The notes: generated by a model from the letters alone, not told the origin. Numbered from the stretch's first letter, positions 49,736 to 58,723 are shown. The stretch is DNA of 64,000 nucleotides from Cellulosimicrobium cellulans (GCF_016907755.1 NZ_JAFBCN010000001.1:3906001-3970000), one strand, 5' to 3'. Program-made: numbers and translations.

Positions 49736-51613
49736 ATGACCACGACCCTGCGCGCCGCGCTGTCGGTCCTCCTCCTCGTCGGTTTCTACGTCCTCGCGCT
49801 CGGTGCCGTCGTCGGGCTCGGCGCCGCGACCGTCTGGGCGTTCTCGGAGCACGCGGGCGGCGGCGCCGCGAAGCTCGGGTTCTTCACGATCGTCGTCGCC
49901 GTGGGCCTCGTCGTCGCGCTCGTGCGCGTCGCCAGGGCGGAGAAGCAGGGTCCGGGCGGGGTGCTGCTCGCCGAGCGCGACGCGCCCGAGCTCTGGGCCA
50001 CGGTCCGCGAGCTCGCGCAGGTCGCGGACACGCGGGCCCCCGACGAGATCCGGCTCGTCGCCGACGTCAACGCCGCGGTCGGCGAGGACACGCGCCTGCT
50101 CGGTCTCGTCGGCGGGACGCGGCGCCTGTACCTCGGCGTCCCGCTGCTGCAGGGCCTGTCCGCCGCGCAGCTCCGGTCGGTCCTCGCCCACGAGCTCGGC
50201 CACTACTCCCGCTCGCACACGCGCCTCGGCCCGCTCGCGTACCGCGGCCGCGAGGCGATCATGGCGACGGTCGGGCAGCTCCGGGGGAACGTCGTCGGCT
50301 GGCTGCTCAAGCAGTACGCGAAGCTCTACGTCCTCGTCTCGGCGGCGGTCAGCCGGCGCCAGGAGCTCGAGGCGGACGAGCTGTCGGTGCGCGTCGCGGG
50401 TCGCGCGACCGCCCAGGCGGCGCTGCGCGAGGTCCCGGTGATCGACGCGGCATGGGGCTTCTACACGAGCCAGTACGTCGGGCTCGGCTGGGAGCACGGC
50501 CTCGCCCCGACCCCGGCGGGCGTCTTCGGGGGCTTCGACGAGCTCCTGCGCGGCCGGGCCGGCGACCTCGCCGAGCTCCGGTCCGACGACGCGCCCGCCG
50601 AGCAGTCCGCGTGGGACACGCACCCGTCGATCGCGCGGCGCGTCGCCGCGATGGACACCATGCCCGACGGCGGCGCGCCCGCCACGGACGAGCGGCCCGC
50701 CACCGCCCTCGTCCCGGGCTTCGCGACGCGGGCCGAGCGCGTCGCGGTCGAGGAGGTCGCGTTCGGGACGCGCGCGCAGCTCCCGTGGGACGCGCTCGTC
50801 GCGGCGGCAATGCCGATCCACGACCAGCGCACCGCGGACACCCTCTACCGCGCGGTCGGCCGTGCCGCCGGCCGCCCGCAGGGCGACCTGGCGACCCTGC
50901 TCGACCTCCTCGGCGCCGGCCGCCTCGACGCCGTCGCGCGCGACCTCGTGCCGGGGGCACCCGCCGCCGAGGCGCGCGAGGCGATCACCGGCGCGATCTC
51001 CTCGGCCCTCGCGGCAGCGGCCGTCCGTTCCGGCGCGGCGCGGTGGCGCGCGTCGTGGACGGGACCGGCGACGCTCGAGACGCCCGACGGCACCGTCCTC
51101 GACCTGGCTGAGGTCGCGCGCCTCGCGGCCGACCCCGCGACCACCGCGGAGGCTCGCGCCCGGCTCGACGCCCTCGGCATCGACGTCGCGGGCGCGGTCC
51201 AGCAGACCGCGCAGGCGACCGCGCACGGCGGCGACGTCGTCGGCGGCCTCGCCAACGTCAAGGTGGACGGGGCGTACCACGACGTCCTGGTGCTGGACGT
51301 GGGGCTGGTCCTGGCGCCCTGCCCCAAGAAGACGGAGGGCGGCAAGGCTCGCCTCGTGGAGCTCCTGCGCTCGGCCCCCGTCGCCGACCTCGCCGCGCGG
51401 TACCGGTACGTGCCCTACGAGCAGGTCGCCGCGGCCGCGATCCGCAAGGTCACACCCGTGCGCGTCGACCTCACGCTGCACGACGGCACGACCCTCACGC
51501 TCCACGAGACGTGGTCGGGCGAGCGGCTCACCAAGGACAGCGACGAGGCGCTCGTCGCGCACGTCGCGCCGTACGTCCGCGAGGGCGAGCCGGACGCCGT
51601 CCCCGCGGGCTGA
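49736..51613 (+). CDS. M48-family membrane metallopeptidase
   Basis: 625 residues. ATG at 49736 starts MTTTLRAAL just before two membrane helices (~5-28, ~35-55). The M48 zinc motif is LAHELGHYSRSHT (HExxH, ~153), with the third ligand in RRQELEADELS (~210) and DTHPSIARRVAAM (~295). It resembles HtpX/Ste24-type peptidases that degrade damaged membrane or secreted proteins. The ~320-residue C-terminal region has no recognised domain and includes a beta-rich part (VRVDLTLHDGTTLTLHETW). Element E1 follows the stop. Confidence 0.88.
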   Translation: MTTTLRAALSVLLLVGFYVLALGAVVGLGAATVWAFSEHAGGGAAKLGFFTIVVAVGLVVALVRVARAEKQGPGGVLLAERDAPELWATVRELAQVADTRAPDEIRLVADVNAAVGEDTRLLGLVGGTRRLYLGVPLLQGLSAAQLRSVLAHELGHYSRSHTRLGPLAYRGREAIMATVGQLRGNVVGWLLKQYAKLYVLVSAAVSRRQELEADELSVRVAGRATAQAALREVPVIDAAWGFYTSQYVGLGWEHGLAPTPAGVFGGFDELLRGRAGDLAELRSDDAPAEQSAWDTHPSIARRVAAMDTMPDGGAPATDERPATALVPGFATRAERVAVEEVAFGTRAQLPWDALVAAAMPIHDQRTADTLYRAVGRAAGRPQGDLATLLDLLGAGRLDAVARDLVPGAPAAEAREAITGAISSALAAAAVRSGAARWRASWTGPATLETPDGTVLDLAEVARLAADPATTAEARARLDALGIDVAGAVQQTAQATAHGGDVVGGLANVKVDGAYHDVLVLDVGLVLAPCPKKTEGGKARLVELLRSAPVADLAARYRYVPYEQVAAAAIRKVTPVRVDLTLHDGTTLTLHETWSGERLTKDSDEALVAHVAPYVREGEPDAVPAG

Positions 51614-51670
51614 CCCCGCAGGGTTCGGGCCCCAGCCCCCTCGGCTGCGCCAAGAACGACCCTGCGCGCC

Positions 51671-51729
51671 GTCGAGCATGACTCTGGTGTCGTTATCCCT
51701 CGGATAACGACACCAGAGTCATGTTCGAC
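51671..51729. repeat. 59-nt hairpin element E1
   Basis: Two 28-nt arms with a 3-nt loop (CTC), 27 Watson-Crick pairs plus one G-U. Begins GTCGAG, core GGTGTCGTTATCC, ends TTCGAC. A degenerate copy of its first 12 bases lies exactly 22 nt upstream (51649). Located between the convergent M48 and hemQ genes. Confidence 0.85.
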
Positions 51730-51738
51730 GCCGTGGGG

Positions 51739-52473
51739 TCAGGACAGGGGCTGGCGGTCGGCCCAGGCCGTGAGCGTCGTGCGCGGGCCCGTGAAGAACG
51801 GGACCTCCTCGCGGACGTGGCGGCGGGCCTCCGTGGCGCGCAGCTCGCGCATGAGGTCGACGATGCGGTGCAGCTCGTCCGCCTCGAACGCGAGGATCCA
51901 CTCGTAGTCGCCGAGCGCGAACGACGCGACGGTGTTGGCACGCACGTCCGGGTAGTCCTTCGCCGCGAGGCCGTGGTCGCGCAGCATGGTCCGACGCTCC
52001 GCGTCGGGCAGCAGGTACCAGTCGTACGACCGCACGAACGGGTAGACGCTCAGGTAGTCGCGCGGCGCCTCGCCCGCGAGGAAGGCCGGCACGTGCCCCC
52101 GGTTGAACTCGGCCGGGCGGTGCAGCGCCGCGTTCGACCACACCGGCTCCAGGTGCGCCCCGAGGCCGCTCGCGCGCAGGCGCTGGTAGGCGCCCTGCAC
52201 CGACTCGACCGTCGGGCCGTGCCACCACACCATGAGGTCGGCGTCCGAGCGCAGACCCGCGACGTCGTACCAGCCGCGCACGACGAGGTCGCCGTCCGTC
52301 GCGGCCGGGTCGTCCCCGCCGCCGACGGCGGTCAGCGCGTCCGCCACGAGGCCCGCCCGCTCGTCCGCGTCGGCGGGCAGCGGCGCCGCCGTCGCGAAGA
52401 CGGACCACATCGCGTAGCGGATGGTGGTGTTGATCTGCTCGTGGTCCGCAGGGACGCGCGCGGCGTCGTTCAT
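51739..52473 (-). CDS. hemQ: Coproheme decarboxylase HemQ
   Basis: 244 residues, the chlorite-dismutase-like fold of actinobacterial HemQ (ChdC). Recognisable pieces are [47 protein letters not shown], cited by [13 protein letters not shown] (~140-153), with the tyrosine that becomes a radical during decarboxylation, and [13 protein letters not shown]. HemQ turns coproheme into haem b using hydrogen peroxide. Its neighbour upstream encodes ferrochelatase, the preceding step. It contacts haem in the cytosol. Convergent with the M48 gene across element E1. Confidence 0.95.
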   Translation of the reverse strand: MNDAARVPADHEQINTTIRYAMWSVFATAAPLPADADERAGLVADALTAVGGGDDPAATDGDLVVRGWYDVAGLRSDADLMVWWHGPTVESVQGAYQRLRASGLGAHLEPVWSNAALHRPAEFNRGHVPAFLAGEAPRDYLSVYPFVRSYDWYLLPDAERRTMLRDHGLAAKDYPDVRANTVASFALGDYEWILAFEADELHRIVDLMRELRATEARRHVREEVPFFTGPRTTLTAWADRQPLS

Positions 52474-52506
52474 CGGGGGTTCCTCCCTGGTCGGTGCGGG
52501 TTCTTC

Positions 52507-52554
52507 AGCGTCGAGCTCAGCGTCGAGCTCGACGTCGAGCTCGACGTCGAGCTC
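52507..52554. repeat. 12-bp tandem repeat between hemH and hemQ
   Basis: Four 12-bp units: two AGCGTCGAGCTC then two GACGTCGAGCTC. The units create overlapping palindromes, including GAGCTCGACGTCGAGCTC (18 bp). It occupies most of the 93-bp gap and is in the leader of hemQ. A slippage-prone element, possibly affecting hemQ expression. Confidence 0.75.
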
Positions 52555-52566
52555 GAGGGGGCGGGC

Positions 52567-53796
52567 TCAGCCGTGGACGTCCGTGCTGCACAGTGCGGGC
52601 ACGCCGCTCGGCTCGCCGTCGCGACGCAGGCAGCAGCCCGGCGCGCACACCGACCGGAACGCCGGGAGGTCGCCGACGGTGGCCTCCTCGATGTCCTCGC
52701 CCCGCGCGAGGGCCGCGCGCTCGACGAGCAGGTCGACCAGCCCGCGCACGAACGGCTCGCGCGTGCCGACGGTCCCGGCGCGGACCGCGGTCATCCCGAG
52801 CTCCGTCGCGGTCGCCATGGCCTCCGTGTCGAGGTCGTAGGCGACCTCCATGTGGTCCGACACGAACCCGATCGGCGAGAGCACGACGTCGCGGACGCCG
52901 TCCTTCGCGATCTCCTCGAGGTGGTCGTTGACGTCCGGCTCGAGCCACGGCTGGCTCGGCGGGCCCGAGCGCGAGCAGTAGGCGAGGTCCCACGCGACGT
53001 CGTGGCCGAGGCGCGCCGACACCTCGGCCACGACCACGCGCGCGAGGTCGAGGTGCTGCTCGGAGTACGTCGCGTGCGAGACGCGCGACGCGGCCTCCAT
53101 CGTGTCCGGGATGGAGTGGGTGACGAACACGAGGCGAGCGGCGGCGACGTCCCCGCCCCGGCCCGCGAGCGCGGCGTACGCGTCGAGCACCGCGTCCACG
53201 TTCGCCTGCGCGAAGCCCGGGTGGTTGAAGTACGAGCGCACCTTGTCGAACTGCACGCCCGTGGACCCGTCGGGGCCGAGCTGACCGCGCCCGTCGAGCA
53301 CGACGGCGAGGTCCTCGCGGTACTGGCGGCACCCCGAGTACGACGAGTACGCCGACGTCACGAGCGCGACGGCGTTCTTCGCGCCCCTCGCCTCGAGCTC
53401 GTCGATCGCGTCGGTCGTGTACGGCTCCCAGTTGCGGTTGCCCCACACGACCGGCAGCTCGACGCCGCGGCGCGCGAGCTCCGCCTCGAGGGCCGCCTTC
53501 AGCGCGAGGTTCTGCTCGTTGATGGGACTCTTGCCGCCGAAGCCGTAGTAGTGCTCGCCGACCTCCTCGAGGCGCGCGTCGGGGATGCCCTTGCCGGCGG
53601 TGACGTTGCGCAGGAACGGCACGACGTCCTCGGGCTTGTTCGGGCCGCCGAACGAGTAGAGCAGGAGCGCGTCGTAGGGGCTCAGGTCGGGGGCGGGACC
53701 GGGGTCGACGGCGCTCGCGGCAGCGGCAGGCTCGGCGGCCCGGCCCGCGTCGGCAGCGACGTCCTGGGGGGAGAACGGGGGCATGCTCCCGATCAT
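52567..53796 (-). CDS. hemH: Coproporphyrin ferrochelatase (HemH/CpfC) with cysteine-rich tail
   Basis: 409 residues from the ATG at 53796, preceded by GGAG at 8 nt; ATG at 53784 is an alternative. An Ala-rich N-terminal extension (~40) precedes LLLYSFGGPNKPEDVVPFL, cited by SFGGPNKPED. The metal-site histidine is in VFVTHSIPDTM and the conserved glutamate region is SPIGFVSDHMEV. Cysteines in LAYCSRSG and the terminal CAPGCC match the ligands of the [2Fe-2S] cluster known in actinobacterial ferrochelatase. The enzyme inserts iron into coproporphyrin III, giving coproheme for HemQ. It is upstream of hemQ on the same strand. Confidence 0.94.
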   Translation of the reverse strand: MIGSMPPFSPQDVAADAGRAAEPAAAASAVDPGPAPDLSPYDALLLYSFGGPNKPEDVVPFLRNVTAGKGIPDARLEEVGEHYYGFGGKSPINEQNLALKAALEAELARRGVELPVVWGNRNWEPYTTDAIDELEARGAKNAVALVTSAYSSYSGCRQYREDLAVVLDGRGQLGPDGSTGVQFDKVRSYFNHPGFAQANVDAVLDAYAALAGRGGDVAAARLVFVTHSIPDTMEAASRVSHATYSEQHLDLARVVVAEVSARLGHDVAWDLAYCSRSGPPSQPWLEPDVNDHLEEIAKDGVRDVVLSPIGFVSDHMEVAYDLDTEAMATATELGMTAVRAGTVGTREPFVRGLVDLLVERAALARGEDIEEATVGDLPAFRSVCAPGCCLRRDGEPSGVPALCSTDVHG

Positions 53797-53988
53797 GGCA
53801 CCTGCTCCGGGCCCCGCCCGCCCGGAAGCCGACCGGGGGGACGTGACATTGACGGGACAGAGTGTCACCTCGTCAGGGCCCCTCGCCGAGGCCCCTAGAC
53901 TCGGGCTCGCTCGCTCCTCGGGCCGGGCACCGGGCACCGTCGCCCGCCGCGCAGGACCGCCCGAGCCGTACCACGTGGAGGTGGAGCG
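53797..53988. promoter_or_regulatory. Divergent promoter region of hemH and the DUF2804 gene
   Basis: 192 bp. It contains GTGACA-N14-TGTCAC (53843-53868), a perfect 6-bp inverted repeat at regulator-like spacing, and a TAGACT box at 53897-53902 for rightward transcription. No DtxR/IdeR or Fur box is recognisable, so haem or iron control is not shown. Confidence 0.4.
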
Positions 53989-55020
53989 GTGCCGCTCCCG
54001 GAGATCACCGAGCGCGTGCCGCTCACCCTGCCCGACGGCCTGCTCGACCGCCGCTCGATCGGGTGGGCGCGGCAGCCGCTCGTCGACACGTCCGGCGTCG
54101 CGCGGGACGGCCGCCGCCATGCGGGCCGGAACAAGCGCTGGGAGTACTGGGGCGTCGTCACCCCGACGCACGTCCTCGCGCTGACCGTCTCGTCGCTCGA
54201 CTACGCGGCCGTGCACGAGGTGTGGGTGCTGGACCGGGAGTCGGGCCGCACGTGGGGCGCCGACGCGACCGTCGTGCCCGCGCGCGGCGTCGAGCTGCCC
54301 GGCTCGCTCGGCGACGGCCCCGCCCGGGCACGCGCGAAGAACCTCGCGATCGACCTCGACGAGGTCGACGGCGGGACGCGCCTGCGCGCGCGGACCCGCG
54401 ACGTCTCGTTCGACGTCGTCGCCGAGCTGCCGCCCGGGCACGAGCGGCTCGCCGTCGTCGTGCCGTGGAGCGACTCGCGCTTCCAGTACACGGTCAAGGA
54501 CGTCGCACGCCCGGCGCACGGCACGCTGTGGGTCGACGGCCGGACCGTCGACGTCCCGGCCGGGTCGTCGTGGGCGGTGCTCGACCACGGCCGGGGGCGC
54601 TGGCCCTACGACGTCCGGTGGAACTGGGGCGCCGGCTCGGGCGAGTGCCACGGGCGGGTGGTCGGGATCCAGGTCGGCGGACGCTGGACGGTCGGCACGG
54701 GCTCGACCGAGAACGCGGTCTCCCTCGACGGTCGGATCCACCACCTCCCCGACGAGCTCGTCTGGGACTACGACCTCGCCGGCCCGCACCGGCCGTGGCG
54801 CGTCACCGGCGGCGGACTCGACGCGACGTTCGAGCCCTTCCACACCAAGGTCACGCGGACGCACCTCGGGGTCGTCTCGTCGTCGACCGACCAGTGCTTC
54901 GGTCACTGGTCCGGCACGTTCACGCCGCCCGCCGCGGGGACCGGCGGCGGCGCCGCACCGGAGCCGGTGCGGTTCGACGGCCTCGTCGGCTGGGCCGAGG
55001 AGGTCCACAACCGCTGGTGA
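53989..55020 (+). CDS. DUF2804-family protein
   Basis: 343 residues from a GTG preceded by GGAGGTGGAG. It matches DUF2804 through its length and segments KRWEYWGVVTPTHVLALTVS, cited by KRWEYWGVV (~43), WPYDVRWNWGAGSG (~200) and the final FEPFHTKVTRTHLGVVSS. The family is beta-rich and of unknown function, with lipocalin-like or carotenoid-related suggestions in the literature that I cannot confirm. No signal peptide or membrane segment. It is divergent from hemH and convergent with the maltodextrin permease gene across element E2. Confidence 0.85.
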   Translation: MPLPEITERVPLTLPDGLLDRRSIGWARQPLVDTSGVARDGRRHAGRNKRWEYWGVVTPTHVLALTVSSLDYAAVHEVWVLDRESGRTWGADATVVPARGVELPGSLGDGPARARAKNLAIDLDEVDGGTRLRARTRDVSFDVVAELPPGHERLAVVVPWSDSRFQYTVKDVARPAHGTLWVDGRTVDVPAGSSWAVLDHGRGRWPYDVRWNWGAGSGECHGRVVGIQVGGRWTVGTGSTENAVSLDGRIHHLPDELVWDYDLAGPHRPWRVTGGGLDATFEPFHTKVTRTHLGVVSSSTDQCFGHWSGTFTPPAAGTGGGAAPEPVRFDGLVGWAEEVHNRW

Positions 55021-55068
55021 CCGCCCGCCGCCGGGCCCTGCTCCCGGTCGAGCACGACCCTGCTCGCG

Positions 55069-55127
55069 GTCGAGAACGACGTTGGTGTCGTTATCCGCGG
55101 GATAACGACACCAACGTCGTGTTCGGC
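55069..55127. repeat. 59-nt hairpin element E2
   Basis: Two 28-nt arms with loop GCG; 25 Watson-Crick pairs, two G-U wobbles and one mismatch. Starts GTCGAGAACGAC, core GGTGTCGTTATCC, ends GTTCGGC. A copy of its first 12 bases (GTCGAGCACGAC) lies exactly 22 nt upstream at 55047. Between convergent genes. Confidence 0.85.
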
Positions 55128-55140
55128 AGCGGACCGCAGG

Positions 55141-56202
55141 TCAGCCCTTGACCGCTCCGCCGAGGCCCGCGCCCTGGAGGAACATGCGCTGGAAGACGAG
55201 GAACAGGCCGACCGGGATGAGCGTGGAGATCGCGAGAGCCGCGAGGAACACGCCGAGGTCGGTCGACGCCTCGATGGACGGCAGGCGCACGGACAACGGC
55301 TGGATCGCCGGGTCCTTGAGGACCAGCAGCGGCCAGAGGAAGTCCTTCCAGGCCGCGATGACCGCGAACACCGAGACGACGCCGATGATCGGCTTCGACA
55401 TCGGCAGCACGATCGACCAGAACAGCCGGTACGGCCCCGCACCGTCCATGCGCGCGGCCTCGAACACCTCGCGCGGGAGGCTGTCGAAGAACCGCTGGAC
55501 GAGCAGCACGTTGAACGCGCTCGCGCCCGCCGGCAGCCACACGGCCCAGAAGCTGTTGATGAGCGACCGGCCCAGCAGCGGCGGGTCGAGGATCGTCAGG
55601 TACAGCGGGACGAGCAGGACGATCGCCGGGACGAACATGGTCGACAGGACGAGCGCCTGCACCACCTTCCCGTACCTCGGCCGCAGGACCGACAGCGCGT
55701 ACCCGCCCGTCGTCGCCACGATGATCTGCGACGCCCACGACCCGACCGCGAGCCAGATCGTGTTGAGGAAGTACCGGCTGACCTGGACGTCGTTCCAGGC
55801 CTTGTCGAGGTTGTCCCACGCGATGCCGTTCGGGAAGATCGCCATCGGGGTGCGCAGGATGTCCTGCGTCGGGGTGACGGCGTACTTGGCGAGCAGCAGC
55901 ATCGGCCCGAGGCCCGCGACGACGAGGATCACGAGCAGGAGCACGTGCGTGGTCCCCATCCCCCACCGGATGGACGGGCGGCGCCAGTCCGCCTCGGACA
56001 GCGCGCCGCGGTCCTCGACGCCGTCGAGCGCCTTGCGACGGCGCGAGCTCACCTTGCGGCGGTCGGACTCGCGTCGGTTGCGGCTCGCCGCGGCGGCGCG
56101 GCGGGACGTGCCGTCCGGGTCGTCGACCGCGTCCGTCGTGGCCGCGGAGTCCTGCGAGACGACGCCGATCTCGCTCGGGTTGTCGGTGGGCGAGAGAGTC
56201 AT
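55141..56202 (-). CDS. Maltodextrin-type ABC transporter permease 2 (MalG type)
   Basis: 353 residues, six membrane helices (~85-345) after an unusually long, charged cytoplasmic N-terminus (~80 residues, Arg/Ser/Asp-rich). EAA loop LPREVFEAARMDGAGPYRLFW, cited by EVFEAARMDGAG (~260). It forms the channel with the preceding permease, to whose stop its start is fused (ATGA). Substrate inferred from the GH13 gene at the head of the operon. Last gene of the operon; E2 follows. Confidence 0.9.
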   Translation of the reverse strand: MTLSPTDNPSEIGVVSQDSAATTDAVDDPDGTSRRAAAASRNRRESDRRKVSSRRRKALDGVEDRGALSEADWRRPSIRWGMGTTHVLLLVILVVAGLGPMLLLAKYAVTPTQDILRTPMAIFPNGIAWDNLDKAWNDVQVSRYFLNTIWLAVGSWASQIIVATTGGYALSVLRPRYGKVVQALVLSTMFVPAIVLLVPLYLTILDPPLLGRSLINSFWAVWLPAGASAFNVLLVQRFFDSLPREVFEAARMDGAGPYRLFWSIVLPMSKPIIGVVSVFAVIAAWKDFLWPLLVLKDPAIQPLSVRLPSIEASTDLGVFLAALAISTLIPVGLFLVFQRMFLQGAGLGGAVKG

Positions 56203-57164
56203 GACGTGCTCCAGGACCGGGTGAGCCGGAAGTAGAGGATCGAGAAGACGGCGAGGACGGCCGCGAGCATGATCGACAGCGCGGTCGCGGCCCCGTAGTC
56301 GCCGCCGAGGCTGTTCTGGAAGGCGTAGCGGTAGATGAGCAGCAGGATCGTGAGCGTCGCGTTGTTCGGCCCGCCGCCGGTGAACAGGTAGGGCTCGAGG
56401 AAGACCTGCGCGGTCCCGATGACCTGAAGGATCAGCGTGATGAACAGGACGCCGCGCAGCGCGGGGAGCGTGACGTGCCAGATCTTGCGCCACAGCCCCG
56501 CGCCGTCCACCTCGGAGGCGTCGTAGAGCTCGGGCGGCACGCTCGTCAGGGCGGCGAGGTAGATGATGATCGTCCCGCCCGCACCGGCCCAGGTCGCGGC
56601 GAGCACGAGCGACGGCATCGCCGTCGAGGCGTCCTGCAGCCACGGGTACGGGCCGAGGCCGACCCAGCCGAGGATCGTGTTGAACACGCCCGTCGGGCTG
56701 CCGTTGTAGAAGAACTTCCACAGCAGCACGGCGACGACCGGGGGCACGACGACCGGCAGGTAGGCCAGCGCGGAGTAGAGCCCGCGCGCCCGGCGGACCT
56801 CGCGCATGAGCACCGCGGCGACGAGCGGGATCGGGTACCCGAACAGCAGGGCGAGGAACGCGAAGTACAGCGTGTTCTTCACGGCCTTCCACAGGAGCGG
56901 GTCGTTCAGCACCTGACGGAAGTTGTCGAGCCCGACGAACGTCGGGTCGCTCACGAGGTTCGTCTCCTGGAAGCTCATGATCACCGCGCGCACGATCGGG
57001 AACCACGAGAAGACCCCGAAGATGACGATCAGCGGGAGCAGGAACACGAGGTTGCTCAGTCCCCCGCCGCGGAACCACGTCACAGGGCTGCGGCGTCGGC
57101 CGTCGCGGTCGGCCCGCGCGTGGGAGGCGGGTCCCCGTCGCGGCGGGGCGGTGGTGGCGGTCAC
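56199..57164 (-). CDS. Maltodextrin-type ABC transporter permease 1 (MalF type)
   Basis: 321 residues; the GTG at 57164 is preceded by AAGGA at good spacing, better than longer starts. Six membrane helices (~35-315). EAA loop VPPELYDASEVDGAGLWRKIW, cited by ELYDASEVDGAG (~215). It precedes and overlaps the MalG-type permease. Three consecutive hairpins separate it from the binding-protein gene, probably lowering its expression relative to the binding protein. Confidence 0.9.
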   Translation of the reverse strand: MTATTAPPRRGPASHARADRDGRRRSPVTWFRGGGLSNLVFLLPLIVIFGVFSWFPIVRAVIMSFQETNLVSDPTFVGLDNFRQVLNDPLLWKAVKNTLYFAFLALLFGYPIPLVAAVLMREVRRARGLYSALAYLPVVVPPVVAVLLWKFFYNGSPTGVFNTILGWVGLGPYPWLQDASTAMPSLVLAATWAGAGGTIIIYLAALTSVPPELYDASEVDGAGLWRKIWHVTLPALRGVLFITLILQVIGTAQVFLEPYLFTGGGPNNATLTILLLIYRYAFQNSLGGDYGAATALSIMLAAVLAVFSILYFRLTRSWSTS

Positions 57165-57191
57165 GGGCGAACGTCCTTCGGTGCGGTGGGA

Positions 57192-57231
57192 GGTGCCCGA
57201 CGACGCGAGGTGCGTCGCGCCGTCGGGCACC
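57192..57231 (-). terminator. Hairpin 3 of 3 after the maltodextrin binding-protein gene
   Basis: GGTGCCCGACG / CGTCGGGCACC with a nested ACGC/GCGT stem. Closest of the three to the permease gene. Confidence 0.65.
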
Positions 57232-57240
57232 GGTGGGGTA

Positions 57241-57276
57241 CGGGTCGGCCGGCAGGGGGCGCTGCCGGCCGACCCG
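57241..57276 (-). terminator. Hairpin 2 of 3 after the maltodextrin binding-protein gene
   Basis: Perfect 15-bp arms CGGGTCGGCCGGCAG / CTGCCGGCCGACCCG, loop of six. Confidence 0.7.
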
Positions 57277-57284
57277 GGTCTGCG

Positions 57285-57315
57285 GGTCGCGCGGCCCGGT
57301 GCGGACCGCGCGACC
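57285..57315 (-). terminator. Hairpin 1 of 3 after the maltodextrin binding-protein gene
   Basis: GGTCGCGCGGCCC / GGACCGCGCGACC, 12 of 13 paired, 7 nt after the stop. The series likely attenuates read-through and shields the upstream mRNA from 3' decay. Confidence 0.65.
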
Positions 57316-57322
57316 TCGGGCG

Positions 57323-58723
57323 TCAGCCCTGGTCGAGCAGGGCCTGCGCCTCGGTGTTCGCCTGCTCCAGCAGCGCGTCCACGTCGGCGTTCTCGTCCGT
57401 CAGGACCGCCTGGACGACCGGGTCGAGCAGGGCGTAGATCTCCTGCGTCTTCTGCGACGGCTCACCGACGAGCGGCAGGTCGAACATCGTGTCCGTGTAG
57501 CTCGTCATCTGGTCGAGCGGCACGTTGATGAAGTCCTTGATCCACTCCTGGTTCTGCTCGTACTGCTCCTGGGAGAACATCGGCAGGACCGGGGTGCCCA
57601 CGGGCTGGTCGTTCGCGACGAGCGTCTCGGCGTCCGCGACCGCGCGCTTCTCGTCGACGAGCTTGGCGAGGTAGAAGAAGTCGATCCACTTGATCGCGGC
57701 CTCCTTCTTCGACTCGTCCACGTTGGCGGGCATCGCGGCGAGCGTGCCGCCCGTGAGGACTCCGGCGTCGTCGCCCTCGAGCGGCAGCGCGGCGAGGCCG
57801 TAGGTGGACTGGTCGAGGTCGTTCGTCTGCACGAGCGACGTGAAGACGTCCGAGCCCGACGTGTACATCGCGACCTGGCCGGCGGCGAACGCCTGGTTCA
57901 TGGTGCCCCAGTCGAGGAGGAAGTTGCTCCCGAGGGAGTTGTCCTCCCAGCGCATGGCCTTGAGCCACTCGAGCGCTTCCTTGGTGCCGTCGTTGGTGAG
58001 CGTCGACGTCGCCGTGCCGTCGTCCGCGACCTCCTGCGTGCGACCGCCACGGGCGAACGTGTTGACCGTGAGCTGCCAGCCGCCGGTGTTGTTCTGCGAC
58101 ATCTGCATGTAGCCCGCCACGCCGGGGTTGGCGTCCGCGATCTTCTTCGCGTCCTCGCGGACCTCGTCCCACGTGGTCGGCGGCTGGTCGGGGTCGAGCC
58201 CGGCGGACTCGAACAGCGCGCGGTTGTAGTGCAGGCCCACGCCGTACACGTTCTTCGCGGGGATCGCGTAGACGTGGCCGTCGGCGCCCGTCCCGGCCTC
58301 GATGATCGCCGGGTTGAAGCTGTCGGCGTAGGGCAGGGTGCGGAACTGCTCGTCGAGGTCCGCGAGCTGGCCGTTCTCGACGAGCGTCTTCGCGTCGGTG
58401 AACGGGATCTCGAAGACGTCGGGCAGCGTGCCGCCGGCGAGCTGGGGGGCGAACGTCGTCGCCTTCCACTCGTACTCCTCCGGCACGATGTCGATGTCCG
58501 GGTTCGCGGCCTCGAACTCCTCGACCTGCGCGTTGAAGGCGTCGATCGCCTCCTGCTCGGAGCCCGGGAGGAGGGAGACCACCTTGAGGGTGACCTTCCC
58601 GTCGCCGTCCGAGCCGCTGGTCTCGTCGTCGCTGCCCGAGCCGCCGCTCGAGCACGCGGCGAGCGTGCTGATCGCGAGCGCCCCCGCGAGGGTGAAGGCG
58701 ATCGCCTGACGTGTGGACTTCAT
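57323..58723 (-). CDS. Maltodextrin-type ABC transporter substrate-binding lipoprotein
   Basis: 466 residues; ATG at 58723 preceded by AGGAG (a GTG two codons earlier overlaps that site). Lipoprotein signal with lipobox LAAC (Cys ~24), Ser/Gly/Asp linker, then a family 1 solute-binding fold (VTLKVVSLLPGSEQEAIDAF; NVYGVGLHYNRALFESAGLDP, cited by GLHYNRALFESAGL; EKRAVADAETLV). Outside the membrane it would deliver an alpha-glucoside such as maltodextrin to the two permeases. Substrate follows from the GH13 gene upstream and is inferred. No operon ATPase, so a shared MsiK-type ATPase is expected. Confidence 0.88.
   Translation of the reverse strand: MKSTRQAIAFTLAGALAISTLAACSSGGSGSDDETSGSDGDGKVTLKVVSLLPGSEQEAIDAFNAQVEEFEAANPDIDIVPEEYEWKATTFAPQLAGGTLPDVFEIPFTDAKTLVENGQLADLDEQFRTLPYADSFNPAIIEAGTGADGHVYAIPAKNVYGVGLHYNRALFESAGLDPDQPPTTWDEVREDAKKIADANPGVAGYMQMSQNNTGGWQLTVNTFARGGRTQEVADDGTATSTLTNDGTKEALEWLKAMRWEDNSLGSNFLLDWGTMNQAFAAGQVAMYTSGSDVFTSLVQTNDLDQSTYGLAALPLEGDDAGVLTGGTLAAMPANVDESKKEAAIKWIDFFYLAKLVDEKRAVADAETLVANDQPVGTPVLPMFSQEQYEQNQEWIKDFINVPLDQMTSYTDTMFDLPLVGEPSQKTQEIYALLDPVVQAVLTDENADVDALLEQANTEAQALLDQG

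Noticed and set aside
51649-51729. E1 with its upstream repeat as a CRISPR-like array
   Set aside because: There are only two related units, the second is a hairpin, no spacers of equal length and no cas gene in the window.
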